Assembly (NCBI GenBank): GCA_958410215.1
Contig: CATYOF010000007.1
Span: 1 to 64,000, forward strand
Reading direction: 5' to 3'
DNA from: an uncultured Cryptobacterium sp.
GTDB taxonomy: Bacteria; Actinomycetota; Coriobacteriia; Coriobacteriales; Eggerthellaceae
Length of the DNA stretch: 64,000 bases
Part shown: piece after piece, positions 43,088 to 51,898 of the stretch
Layout: each line of letters begins with the position of its first letter
Position numbering within the stretch: position 1 is the first letter of the stretch
The notes under the pieces: generated by a model
The model's input: only the letters and a program-made list of their open reading frames with translations
Database searches by the model: none
What the model was told of the DNA's origin: nothing
Made by a program: the position numbers and the translations under genes

Positions 43088-44011
43088 TTATTTCGCAATA
43101 CGGGCTTTCAGTACCTGTTCGTCTTCCTTGTTTTCTGGTTTCTTATCAATTTCCAAGTCATCAACCGTTAATGGCATATCTATTCCCGTCCAAAGCTTAA
43201 ACTGCTTTGCTCCCTGATAGAACAACATAGAAAGACCATTGGTGTAACGACAACCCGCTTCTTCAGCTAACTCCAAAAGCTTTGACTTTGCAGGACTATA
43301 AATAGCATCCTGAACCATCATACCTTTCGGGAAGAAGGATGCATCGGGCACTACCGACTGGCCCTCAAGACTGCCCATGCCAACATTGGTAGTATTGCCC
43401 AACATCTGCGCATCGGCCATTTCTGCGCGCAGCAATTCCTTATCGTTAAGATCACACAACTTAGCTTTGCAGGAAGTTTTTTCATTAATTAAGGCAACTA
43501 CTTCTTGTGCATGCGGCCACGATTTCCCATTCGCACGATTGAATACCGAAATTTCGCCCAAACCGTATTCCATAGCGGCAGTAAGCGCAACGGATGAACC
43601 TGCACCGCCAAGACCTAAAAGTACCAGTTTGTTGCCCGCAATCTGCATACCCATTTCCTCAAAGGTATGCAAAAAGCCATAACCATCGGTGTTATAGCCC
43701 TTGATCTTGCCATCATTGACAACAAAGGTATTTACCGACCCAATAAGCTTTGCGGTATCGTCAATCTCATCAAGAAAAGGAATACAAGCAAGTTTATTGG
43801 GCATAGTTACACTGCAGCCACGAATGCCTAAAACTCGAACCGCATTCATTGCCTGCCCGATACTGTCCTGGTTGACGGTAAAGGCAACATACACTCCATC
43901 GATATCGGCTTTATCAAACGCTTTGTTATGTAAGCGCGGTGAAAAACTATGCTGTACAGGATCCCCAAATACACAATACAGTCCCGTGCGTCCAGAAATA
44001 GGAATAGCCAT
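43088..44011 (-). CDS. aroE: Shikimate dehydrogenase (AroE/YdiB)
   Basis: About 307 residues. Shikimate (or quinate/shikimate) dehydrogenase catalyses NADP-dependent reduction of 3-dehydroshikimate in chorismate synthesis. Shikimate-binding HSFSPRLHN is near residue 22, the catalytic Lys is in VTMPNK near 70, NTDG near 110, and the dinucleotide loop GLGGAGSSVAL near 135. SVTMPNK resembles the YdiB branch more than classical AroE. AAAGGAG precedes ATG 44011. No other aro gene is near. The C-terminal tail is charged. Confidence 0.9.
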   Translation of the reverse strand: MAIPISGRTGLYCVFGDPVQHSFSPRLHNKAFDKADIDGVYVAFTVNQDSIGQAMNAVRVLGIRGCSVTMPNKLACIPFLDEIDDTAKLIGSVNTFVVNDGKIKGYNTDGYGFLHTFEEMGMQIAGNKLVLLGLGGAGSSVALTAAMEYGLGEISVFNRANGKSWPHAQEVVALINEKTSCKAKLCDLNDKELLRAEMADAQMLGNTTNVGMGSLEGQSVVPDASFFPKGMMVQDAIYSPAKSKLLELAEEAGCRYTNGLSMLFYQGAKQFKLWTGIDMPLTVDDLEIDKKPENKEDEQVLKARIAK

Positions 44012-44397
44012 CAGTGCTCCTTTTAGTTTTGCCACCCCAGATACCACTTACCCGCAATCAAAGATCGTTTCCTTTGAACAGTAAGCCGAAATAGCAGGTG
44101 GCAAGTTCCTCTCTCTACTCTCGTGTCATTCATGATACTTATTTTGTATAAAATTGTTTTACAAAATAAATAAAGTGATTCAACCAATAAAAGGATTGGA
44201 GAAAATTCCGAGCCCTGACCTTGCTTATCTATTTCGTAAATAAATAATTAGGAATCATAATGCTTATAATTCGCACAGAATGTTCACATTTAGCAAGGAT
44301 TTTGGACAAACTTGAACAAGTTTGTCCAAACAAGATATCAAGCAGACAAGTCCAAAAAAGCAAAGCTGAAACAAAAAAACAACAAACAACAAAAGAA
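44012..44397. other. Intergenic region with a perfect palindrome
   Basis: TTTGGACAAACTT and AAGTTTGTCCAAA (44301-44330) pair perfectly over 13 bp around GAAC. There is no T-run, so an operator or an RNA 3'-end hairpin for the small zinc-ribbon gene is possible. Frames read through here on the minus strand are low-complexity and not credible. The remainder is AT-rich with no gene. Confidence 0.5.
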
Positions 44398-44688
44398 TTA
44401 GTGCACTGGCTTTGACGTAAGATGCCACCCATTACAATAGGGGCACTTGTAACAATGAAGACCGGTGGTGCCGTGTTCGGCGCAGGCAATAATGGCAGCT
44501 TCTGCATCGCTTTTGCAAGAGTAACGGTTTTTCGACTCGCAAGCTTTCCTACGTAATGCGGCATCCTTTTCTGCCGCTTTCTTCGATTTACGAGCATTCT
44601 CACGAGCAAACACATCATCCATGCCACCAAGGCCAGCCTTGAATTCGGCAATGCGTTTAGCCTTAGCAGATCCTTTTCTGCTGCCCAT
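44398..44688 (-). CDS. Small zinc-ribbon-like protein, 96 aa
   Basis: A basic N-terminal half with Lys/Arg/Ala-rich helices is followed by a compact C-terminal module: KNRYSCKSDAEAAI, then YKCPYCNGWHLTS. The CxxC plus GWHLT pattern resembles small actinobacterial proteins of unknown function that probably bind zinc. GGAGGG lies upstream of the ATG. It is on its own between two intergenic regions. A nucleic-acid-binding role is a guess. Confidence 0.72.
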   Translation of the reverse strand: MGSRKGSAKAKRIAEFKAGLGGMDDVFARENARKSKKAAEKDAALRRKACESKNRYSCKSDAEAAIIACAEHGTTGLHCYKCPYCNGWHLTSKPVH

Positions 44689-44933
44689 GAAAACCCTCCT
44701 CAGAAATAAACTATCAATACCTACATCACGTTACTCAACCATGTATAAAAGCACCTAAGATCATTGTGCTATTCAGAATATGCATATCACTTTTTCAATA
44801 CAAGCATTTTATCGAGCTTCATATCCAACCTATGATTAATCTCGAAAAGAATGTCAAAAAGTCTTATACAAAAACTTTCAGACTTCCGATCAAAACCATT
44901 AAAGAATCACCCTTAGAGAGCTAGGAGTTAGCT

Positions 44934-45958
44934 ATGGCAGATATCCTTCATCCCGTACGGTTAGGACATTCAAATATCCAAGTTTCTCCTTTGTGTCTAG
45001 GCGGTATGAGTTTTGGTAAGCCTTCTCCCAAATTTCATCAATGGACCATCGGCCCTAAAGAAACCGAGGAAGTAATTGGCTACGCCTTTGATAGAGGTAT
45101 CAACTTTATCGATACCGCAAACGGATACGCGTTTGGCACCAGTGAAGAATACATTGGCAAGGCAATTAAGAATTTGCACATTCCCCGTGAACAGCTTGTT
45201 CTAGCAAGCAAGGTTTACTTCAACGAGGGACGTTTAAGCCGCAAAGCAATCATCCGAGAAATTGAGGGTACCTTACATCGCCTCGAAACAGACTATTTGG
45301 ATTTTTTATTATCCATCGTTTCGATTACGACACGCCTATCGAAGAAACTCTTGAAGCGCTTGACTCGTTGGTCAAAGCAGGTAAAGTGCGTGCGCTTGGT
45401 GCAAGCGAAATGTATGCTTATCAACTGCATAACATGCAAGTTTGCGCTGAACAAAATGGATGGACCAAATTTACCAGCATGCAATGCCATTACAATTTAC
45501 TCTACCGAGAAAATGAACGAGAAATGATTCCCGTTTGTCGCCAATTCGATATGGCAATAACTCCTTATAGTCCGCTTGCCTCGGGACACCTTACGCGCTC
45601 AACGTGGGATTCCGATTCTAAGCGCTCTACCACCGATACCGTGATGCGCAACAAGTATGATCGGGATCGAGAAACTGATATGCCTATTGTTACGCGCGTT
45701 GCCGAATTAGCTAAAAAGCATGAAGTACCGATGGCGCAAATCTCCCTTGCCTGGCATTGGGCTCGTGGCATCGAAGCGCCTATTATTGGCTGCTCAAAGC
45801 CTAATCGCGTAGAAGATGGCATTCAGGCACTCAAGATAAAACTAACCAATAAAGAAGTTGCTTATCTGGAAGAACCCTATGTCGCACATGAATTAGTAGG
45901 ACCGCTCGCCCGACCTGGCGAGAAACCCCTAGCAGGAACGACCGATCCTAATGCGTAA
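44934..45958 (+). pseudogene. Aldo/keto reductase gene with a -1 frameshift
   Basis: Two adjacent frames together encode one complete NADPH-dependent aldo/keto reductase of about 340 residues. The first half has LGHSNIQVSPLCLGGMSFG, the Asp/Tyr site FIDTANGYAFG, and ends at LETDYLDF. The second half continues FIIHRFDYDTPIEETLEALD, then PYSPLASGHL and PIIGCSKPNRVEDG. The frames would join if the T-run at 45302-45307 had seven instead of six T. This may be a sequencing error, slippage or a true inactivation. The gene's start (ATG 44934) has AGCTAGGAG upstream. Confidence 0.85.
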
Positions 45959-46060
45959 ATACCTCTACAGGACTAGCATCTAAATCGCTAAAAGCAGAAT
46001 TACTAGCTAAGTTGCTAAAGGCTAACCAGATTCCAATCAAAAACTTTGAACAACAAAACA

Positions 46061-46097
46061 AAAGCAGCGGACAGATAATTCCATCCTCTGCTTTTTT
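46061..46097 (+). terminator. Aldo/keto reductase terminator
   Basis: AAAGCAG pairs with CTGCTTT around a 20-nt loop that has a further GGA/TCC pairing; TTTT follows. It lies 103 bp after the stop. Confidence 0.65.
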
Positions 46098-46158
46098 CAC
46101 AATATGCAAAATAACAGCACCGCTATTTCCCTATATAAGCAACTTCACGCTTGCCGCA

Positions 46159-46944
46159 CTACAGCGCTTTATACTGATCGTCATCCACGGGTTCAAGCCA
46201 TTCGTTGGAAGTATTTTCTCCTTCAACTTCAATAGCTAAATGAGAAAACCAGCTATCGGATGCAGCACCATGCCAATGCTTAACACCTGCAGGAATATTT
46301 ACCACATCTCCCGGATGAAGCTCACGCGCTGGCTTACCCCATTCTTGATACCAACCACGACCACCAACACAAATAAGCATTTGTCCACCACCCTTATCGG
46401 CGTGATGAATATGCCAATTATTGCGACACCCTGGCTCAAACGTTACGTTAAACATTGGCATTTGCTCGGTACTAACAGGTGCCAAATAGCTCTGACCAAT
46501 AAAAAACCGAGCAAAGCCATCATTAGGATTTCCTATCGGGAACATTAACGTGCTCTCATATTCCGCGCGGCCTTTATCGCTAGTAGGTATCGCGTTTTCC
46601 TTATCATTTTCTTCAACATTCTCATCTGCCCAAATTTCTTTAGCCATACGAAACACCGCCCAAGCCTTTGGCCAACCCATATAAAAAGCCGCATGGGTTA
46701 CGATTTCCGCAATTTCTGTCTTGGTAATGCCATTCTTTTTTGCTGTTGCCAGATGATACTCAAACGAAGAGTCAATCAAGCCCTGACTCATTAAAGAAAC
46801 AATGGTTACCAGGCTTCGATCGCGCAAAGAAAGCGCATCTTCCCTACTCCATACTTCTCCAAACAACACATCATCATTAAGCTCAGCAAATGTAGGTGCG
46901 AATTCCCCTAGCTGATCTCGTCCAGCCGTTTGTTTTACTGCCAT
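46159..46944 (-). CDS. Carboxymuconolactone-decarboxylase/cupin fusion protein
   Basis: About 261 residues in two domains. Residues 15-100 are a CMD/AhpD-like helical domain (RDRSLVTIVSLMSQG, ATAKKNGITKTEIAEIVTHAAFYMGWPKAW), although the CxxC redox pair of AhpD is absent. Residues about 130-250 are a cupin (MFNVTFEPGCRNNWHIHHADKGGGQMLICVGG...VNIPAGVKHWHGA) with metal-ligand His. The fusion is common in anaerobes; a role in detoxification or lactone metabolism is possible but unproved. AGGAGG precedes ATG 46944. It is divergent from a LysR regulator. Confidence 0.9.
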   Translation of the reverse strand: MAVKQTAGRDQLGEFAPTFAELNDDVLFGEVWSREDALSLRDRSLVTIVSLMSQGLIDSSFEYHLATAKKNGITKTEIAEIVTHAAFYMGWPKAWAVFRMAKEIWADENVEENDKENAIPTSDKGRAEYESTLMFPIGNPNDGFARFFIGQSYLAPVSTEQMPMFNVTFEPGCRNNWHIHHADKGGGQMLICVGGRGWYQEWGKPARELHPGDVVNIPAGVKHWHGAASDSWFSHLAIEVEGENTSNEWLEPVDDDQYKAL

Positions 46945-47084
46945 ATCATCCTCCTGCACTTTTCAATGATAAGAGCTCTATATTTTTGAAAGCCTCTTAT
47001 TTGACCTGCATATTCTGAGGTTTTTTCTTTCCATAAATATCGTATGCATGCGATTTATCCATGTAAAATAGCTATAGTGAAAAC

Positions 47085-47109
47085 TTTGTATGCAGATTTT
47101 GCATACAAA
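47085..47109. promoter_or_regulatory. Palindromic operator between CMD-cupin and LysR genes
   Basis: TTTGTATGC and GCATACAAA (9 bp, perfect) flank a 7-nt AT spacer, a LysR-type TAT-N-ATA site. A related word CGTATGCATGCG lies at 47041-47052. Placement in the divergent gap suggests the adjacent LysR protein controls both genes. Confidence 0.7.
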
Positions 47110-47230
47110 CTCTTTTAACAAAGAAATTTAGCAAGAGCTGCAATCAAATTAGTTAATCATGCAATTCGATTGACCAGCTAACAATCATTGAAATAAACCC
47201 TCACGATTGCAATCCAAGAAGGAAGCTCGC

Positions 47231-48112
47231 ATGGAACTACGTGTTTTGGAATACTTTTTAGCCCTTACTCAAGAAGGCAGTATTTCTGCCGCCGCTAAGG
47301 CGTTAAATGTTTCTCAACCCACCCTTTCCAGACAGTTGATGGATCTAGAAAAAGAATTGGGGTGCGTCCTATTTGAACGCAGCAAGCAAGGAATCATCCT
47401 AACCGACGATGGTATGCTATTGCGCCGTCGAGCAGGAGAAATAGCTCAACTTGTTCATACTACCGAATCGGAATTGCAGCTATCTCACGATGTTATTGCA
47501 GGCACTATTTCTATTGGCTGCGCTGAAACAAGAGCTATGGAGCGCTTAGGTGCAATTATGCAAACAATTCGAAACGCCCACCCTGATATCACCTACAACA
47601 TCGTGAGCGATACCGCGGAAAATGTAGCCGAAAATATCAACAAGGGCTTGCTCGATTTTGGCTTAATGCTTCGTCAAACCAAAAATGAAGGGCTTGATTA
47701 TATTCCCTTAGACTACAAAGAACATACGGTGGTGCTATTTAGGAATGATTCTCCTTTAGCTGAAAAGGAAGTCATCACTTTGGAAGATCTTATTGATATT
47801 CCTCTTCTAGTTCCTTCAACCTACAAACACAGCAAAATACTGGGAGAATACCAAAGCAAAGACGAAGGGGGAATTCTGACGTTCGTGGCAACGTATAACT
47901 TACTCTACAATGCCGCACGCCTCGTAGAAAACGGATTCGGAGTAGCTATTACTCTTGAAGGTTTAGTAAATGTTTCCCAATCGGCCAACCTTGCCTATAA
48001 ACCTTTGAAAGACGCGCCTGTCTTACAGGCATACCTTGCGTGGAAACCTTTCCAATTCCGTTCAAATGCCTGCAAAGCATTCTTGGAAGAAGCCAAGAAA
48101 ATACTGACTTAA
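47231..48112 (+). CDS. LysR-family transcriptional regulator
   Basis: About 293 residues. The N-terminal winged helix (MELRVLEYFLALTQEGSIS, LNVSQPTLSRQLMDLEKELG, VLFERSKQGIILTDDGM) is followed by a type-2 periplasmic-binding-like effector domain. ATG 47231 with AGAAGGAAG upstream is preferred to 47207. It is divergent from the CMD-cupin gene with a palindromic site between them, so it probably controls that gene. The inducer is unknown. Confidence 0.9.
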   Translation: MELRVLEYFLALTQEGSISAAAKALNVSQPTLSRQLMDLEKELGCVLFERSKQGIILTDDGMLLRRRAGEIAQLVHTTESELQLSHDVIAGTISIGCAETRAMERLGAIMQTIRNAHPDITYNIVSDTAENVAENINKGLLDFGLMLRQTKNEGLDYIPLDYKEHTVVLFRNDSPLAEKEVITLEDLIDIPLLVPSTYKHSKILGEYQSKDEGGILTFVATYNLLYNAARLVENGFGVAITLEGLVNVSQSANLAYKPLKDAPVLQAYLAWKPFQFRSNACKAFLEEAKKILT

Positions 48113-48144
48113 TAGCAACACGTCTTTTCCCTATGACCAAAAAA

Positions 48145-48176
48145 CCGAATCGGGAGAATTTGCTCCCCCGATTCGG
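48145..48176. terminator. Terminator between LysR gene and purH
   Basis: CCGAATCGGGAG pairs with CTCCCCCGATTCGG (two-base bulge) around AATTTG. It lies in the convergent gap and can serve both genes. Confidence 0.75.
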
Positions 48177-48238
48177 CTCGTTTCAAGAAAAGGATTTTAC
48201 GAAACCAGAACTAGAACTAAATTAATACCAGAACCATA

Positions 48239-49837
48239 TTAGTGACGGAAGTGGCGATGACCGGTAAATACCATAGCGATGCCATGTTCATCCGCTGCCT
48301 GAATTACTTCTTCGTCGCGAATGGATCCGCCAGGCTGGATGATTGCCTTAACGCCATATTCTGCCAGTGTGTCAATATTGTCTCGGAATGGGAAGAATGC
48401 ATCCGATGCGCAAACCAAACCAGTTGCTTCAACCCCCATGCGCTCACATGCTTCATGAGCACGCTCGCAAGCAAGCTTTGCAGAGTCAACACGATTAGGC
48501 TGACCAGGACCCATGCCAATGCCCGCATGATCCTTGGAAACCAAAATGGCGTTAGACTTTACACCCTTGCAAACCTTCCAAGCAAACAGCATTTCATGCA
48601 GCTGATCATCAGTTGGCTTAACCTTGGTAGGAACCGTAAATTCAGCAGGGTCTTCATTTACGCGGTCAACACTTTGTGCAAGCATACCGCCATCAACACT
48701 GCGGAATTCAAGTGCTGCAGGAGCATCTACGCCACCCGTACGTAACACACGAACATTTTTCTTCTGCTGCAAGAGTTCAAGAGCACCTGCTTCAAAATCA
48801 GGAGCAATAACTACTTCAATAAACTGCTTGTTTTCATTGATATGCTCAACCATTTCCTGACTAACGGTAACATTTGCCGCAATAATGCCACCAAAAGCAC
48901 TCTTAGGATCGCACGCAAATGCCTTATCGTAGGCAGTAGCTACATCCGCGGCAACGGCAGATCCACAAGGATTCTGGTGCTTCAGAATAACAACCGCAGG
49001 CTCATCAAATTCGCGTACCAGCGACCAGCACGCATCCGTGTCAAGAATATTGTTATAGGAAAGTTCTTTACCGTTAAGCTGTTCGGCGTTTACCAAAGAA
49101 TGCGCCGTTGCAAATTCATCTAAACGATAGAACATTGCGTCCTGATGAGGATTTTCGCCATAGCGCAGACCCTGCTGCTTTACGAGATGCAAATCATAGA
49201 TTTCAGGCAGCGCCGCAGCATTTTCGGTACCGTCTTCGCCAAGTTGGTTACCTAACCACGTTGCAATAGCGCCATCATAAGCGTTCGTGGTCTGGAATAC
49301 GCGAAGGGCAAGCTTGGTGCGCGTTGCGAGCGTAGTAGCACCATCATTTGCCTTCATCTCAGCCAAAATAGCGCCATAGGAATTTGGATCGGTTACTACG
49401 GCAACGCTCGCAAAATTCTTTGCGGCAGAACGCAGCATCGAAGGACCACCGATATCAATGTTTTCAATGCAGGTAGCAAAATCTGCACCTGATTCAACCG
49501 TCTTTTCAAAGGCGTACAAGTTGACAACAACCATATCGATCATTTCGATACCATGTTCAGCTGCCTGTGCCATATGTTCAGGATTATCACGCTTAGCAAG
49601 AAGGCCGCCATGCACGACAGGATGAAGCGTCTTTACACGACCATCCATCATTTCAGGGAACTTGGTAACCTCGTCAATAGGGGTTACAGGAATTCCCGCT
49701 TCCTCGATAACGCGCGCAGTACCTCCCGTTGAAATAATTTGAACGCCAAAGTCCTGCACGAGAGCACGAGCAAATTCCACAATACCCGTTTTGTCTGTTA
49801 CGGACATAAGCACACGCTTGACTTTAGGATCAGCCAC
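48239..49837 (-). CDS. purH: Bifunctional AICAR transformylase/IMP cyclohydrolase
   Basis: A 532-residue PurH, the last two steps of IMP synthesis. The N-terminal IMP cyclohydrolase domain shows MSVTDKTGIVEFARAL and GRVKTLHPVVHGGLLA. The AICAR transformylase domain shows KHQNPCG near residue 285, AFGGIIAANVTVS and the C-terminal PFRDNID...QPGGSIRD. The start is GTG. It is the last gene of the pur cluster, 174 bp after purN. Confidence 0.96.
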   Translation of the reverse strand: MADPKVKRVLMSVTDKTGIVEFARALVQDFGVQIISTGGTARVIEEAGIPVTPIDEVTKFPEMMDGRVKTLHPVVHGGLLAKRDNPEHMAQAAEHGIEMIDMVVVNLYAFEKTVESGADFATCIENIDIGGPSMLRSAAKNFASVAVVTDPNSYGAILAEMKANDGATTLATRTKLALRVFQTTNAYDGAIATWLGNQLGEDGTENAAALPEIYDLHLVKQQGLRYGENPHQDAMFYRLDEFATAHSLVNAEQLNGKELSYNNILDTDACWSLVREFDEPAVVILKHQNPCGSAVAADVATAYDKAFACDPKSAFGGIIAANVTVSQEMVEHINENKQFIEVVIAPDFEAGALELLQQKKNVRVLRTGGVDAPAALEFRSVDGGMLAQSVDRVNEDPAEFTVPTKVKPTDDQLHEMLFAWKVCKGVKSNAILVSKDHAGIGMGPGQPNRVDSAKLACERAHEACERMGVEATGLVCASDAFFPFRDNIDTLAEYGVKAIIQPGGSIRDEEVIQAADEHGIAMVFTGHRHFRH

Positions 49838-50011
49838 CTGCTACCGCCTTTCCTCGCTGAGTTAACCTCTATACCAGTAGCATACCAGCGCATGCAGCGC
49901 CACAGTACCAGTATTTTGTCTATGAAACCAGTAATACCCTAATTGGGTCTTATTAATTCGTGCACACTTTAGTGAATCGACCGAATTAATCGATTCAGCC
50001 CACTTGCTAAC

Positions 50012-50647
50012 CTAGTTGGACGAAGTTATATGAATTGTTCGAGTTTCTTCGTCTATTTGCACACGGCCCGCTGCTAACCAAGAAATAACTTCGGGATACA
50101 GAGCATGCTCCGTCTCATGAATACGCGCTTCAAGGGAATCGAGCGTATCATCTTCGCGCACTTCCACTGCACGCTGCGCAATAATGGGACCCTTATCGTA
50201 GTCTTCATTGGCAAAATGCACGGTAATGCCAGTTACCTTAACTCCAAAATTGAAAGCATCTTCAATAGCATGGGCACCCTTAAAGGAAGGAAGCAGTGCA
50301 GGGTGCAAATTAACCACTTTATCGGGATACGCATCCAGTACTTCCTTAGTAAGCTTACGCATATAACCAGCCATGATGACGTATTCAGCACCTGCAGCTT
50401 TAAGTGCATCAGCAATCTGCTGATTAGCTTCAGGTGCATCCTTATACACTTCTCGGTTTAATGTTAAAGTCGGAATTCCTGCCTTAGTAGCACGTTCCAA
50501 CCCATACGCATCAGGACGCGAAGAAACAACCAGTACAACTTCCGCATTAAGCGAACCCTCGTTGATGCGATCGATAATCGCCTGCAAGTTAGACCCACTA
50601 CCGCTAATAAGTACACCAATTTTGAGTGGACTTTGAAACTCAGACAC
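50012..50647 (-). CDS. purN: Phosphoribosylglycinamide formyltransferase
   Basis: A 211-residue PurN, which transfers formyl from 10-formyl-THF to GAR. SGSGSNLQAIID is near residue 15, AGYMRKL near 92, the catalytic Asn/His region NLHPALLPSFKG near 112, and VHFANEDYDKGPIIAQ near 142 (Asp). The start is GTG with GAAGGAG upstream. It is 49 bp after purM. Confidence 0.95.
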   Translation of the reverse strand: MSEFQSPLKIGVLISGSGSNLQAIIDRINEGSLNAEVVLVVSSRPDAYGLERATKAGIPTLTLNREVYKDAPEANQQIADALKAAGAEYVIMAGYMRKLTKEVLDAYPDKVVNLHPALLPSFKGAHAIEDAFNFGVKVTGITVHFANEDYDKGPIIAQRAVEVREDDTLDSLEARIHETEHALYPEVISWLAAGRVQIDEETRTIHITSSN

Positions 50648-50696
50648 AAAAGCTCCTTCGTTTTAGTGGTTGCTTGGTTATTGGGCGGCTGATTGG

Positions 50697-51863
50697 CTAT
50701 TCAGCACCCTGTTCGTCTTGGGTACAATGAGCAAAAAGTTGCTCTTTGTTCACATACTGCACTTCGCCACTACCGGGAACAATACGGCCCACAATGCCTG
50801 CTTGTTCACCCTGTTCTTCAAGGATTGCCAATACTTCATCAGCCTTGTTGGGTGCAACAACCAAAACCATACCAAGACCCATGTTAAAAGTTTTAAGTGC
50901 TTCAGTTTCGTCCAGATGTGCTGCATTGCAAACAAACGGAATAATAGGAGGCATGCCCCAGCTGCCTACCTCAACTTCAGCATTCATAGTATCAGGCAAG
51001 GCACGGTTCAAGTTTTCTGTAATGCCACCACCAGTGATATGAGCCAGCGAACGAACCGCACCAGGCAATTGCCTAAGTACTGCTCGAACAGGCTTAACAT
51101 AGATACGCGTAGGTTCAAGCAGTGCATCAAGAACACTTCGTCCATCAAGCGATGCTTGTGGCATACGTAATTCGTAGAGTGTTTTACCATCGGTTACTAC
51201 CTTGCGAACCAAAGAGTAGCCATTTGAATGAATACCTGACGAAGCAAGACCAATAAGCACGTCTCCTTCTTGAACCTTGGAAGGATCAAGCATTTCGGGG
51301 CGATCTACTACGCCAACGCAAAAGCCTGAAAGATCATATTCGTGAGGATCCATAACGCCAGGATGTTCGGCCATTTCGCCACCAATTAAAGCGCAGCCAC
51401 TCATTTGGCATCCATCAGCAATACCCGACACAATTTCAGCTACTGCCTCACTCTTCAGCTTCCCGATAGCAATATAGTCAAGGAAGAACAGCGGTTCAGC
51501 ACCCGTTGCTAAAATATCGTTTACGCACATAGCAACCAAATCGATACCTACCGTGTCATGCTTGCCTGCAAGCTTAGCAAGCTGAATTTTAGTTCCTACA
51601 CCATCAGTGCCGGAAACCAAAATGGGATCGGCCATATTTTTGGCTACGTTAATAGAAAACAAGCCACCAAAACCACCAATATCGCCGCGTACTTCGTCGC
51701 GATACGTACGGTGCACCGCATCCTTAATAGCATCAACTGCACGAGCACCTTCGGCGGTATCTACCCCCGCTTGTGCATAGGTAGTTGCTGCTCCTTGAGC
51801 TGTCCAGCTTGGCCACTTAGTGGTGTCATCATCCATAGCATTGACCTTAATGCGATCAGTCAT
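50697..51863 (-). CDS. purM: Phosphoribosylaminoimidazole synthetase
   Basis: A 388-residue PurM, the AIR synthetase that cyclises FGAM using ATP. Signatures are TYAQAGVDTAEGARAVDAIK, SGTDGVGTK near residue 84, MCVNDILATGAEPLFFLDY near 110, GGEMAEHPG near 163, and GGGITENLNRALP near 290. It has an N-terminal extension of about 25 residues compared with E. coli. AAAGGAG precedes the ATG. It is 35 bp after purF. Confidence 0.95.
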   Translation of the reverse strand: MTDRIKVNAMDDDTTKWPSWTAQGAATTYAQAGVDTAEGARAVDAIKDAVHRTYRDEVRGDIGGFGGLFSINVAKNMADPILVSGTDGVGTKIQLAKLAGKHDTVGIDLVAMCVNDILATGAEPLFFLDYIAIGKLKSEAVAEIVSGIADGCQMSGCALIGGEMAEHPGVMDPHEYDLSGFCVGVVDRPEMLDPSKVQEGDVLIGLASSGIHSNGYSLVRKVVTDGKTLYELRMPQASLDGRSVLDALLEPTRIYVKPVRAVLRQLPGAVRSLAHITGGGITENLNRALPDTMNAEVEVGSWGMPPIIPFVCNAAHLDETEALKTFNMGLGMVLVVAPNKADEVLAILEEQGEQAGIVGRIVPGSGEVQYVNKEQLFAHCTQDEQGAE

Positions 51864-51898
51864 GATATCTCCTTTTATTGTCTAAGTAGCCCTATATA

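Noticed and set aside
42913..43200. Plus-strand ORF after the J-domain gene
   Set aside because: It runs through a perfect terminator hairpin and into the 3' end of aroE in antisense; no ribosome-binding site.
44229..44651. Minus-strand ORF overlapping the zinc-ribbon gene in another frame
   Set aside because: The 96-residue frame has a GGAGGG site and a sensible CxxC protein; the overlapping frame crosses a palindrome and is low complexity.
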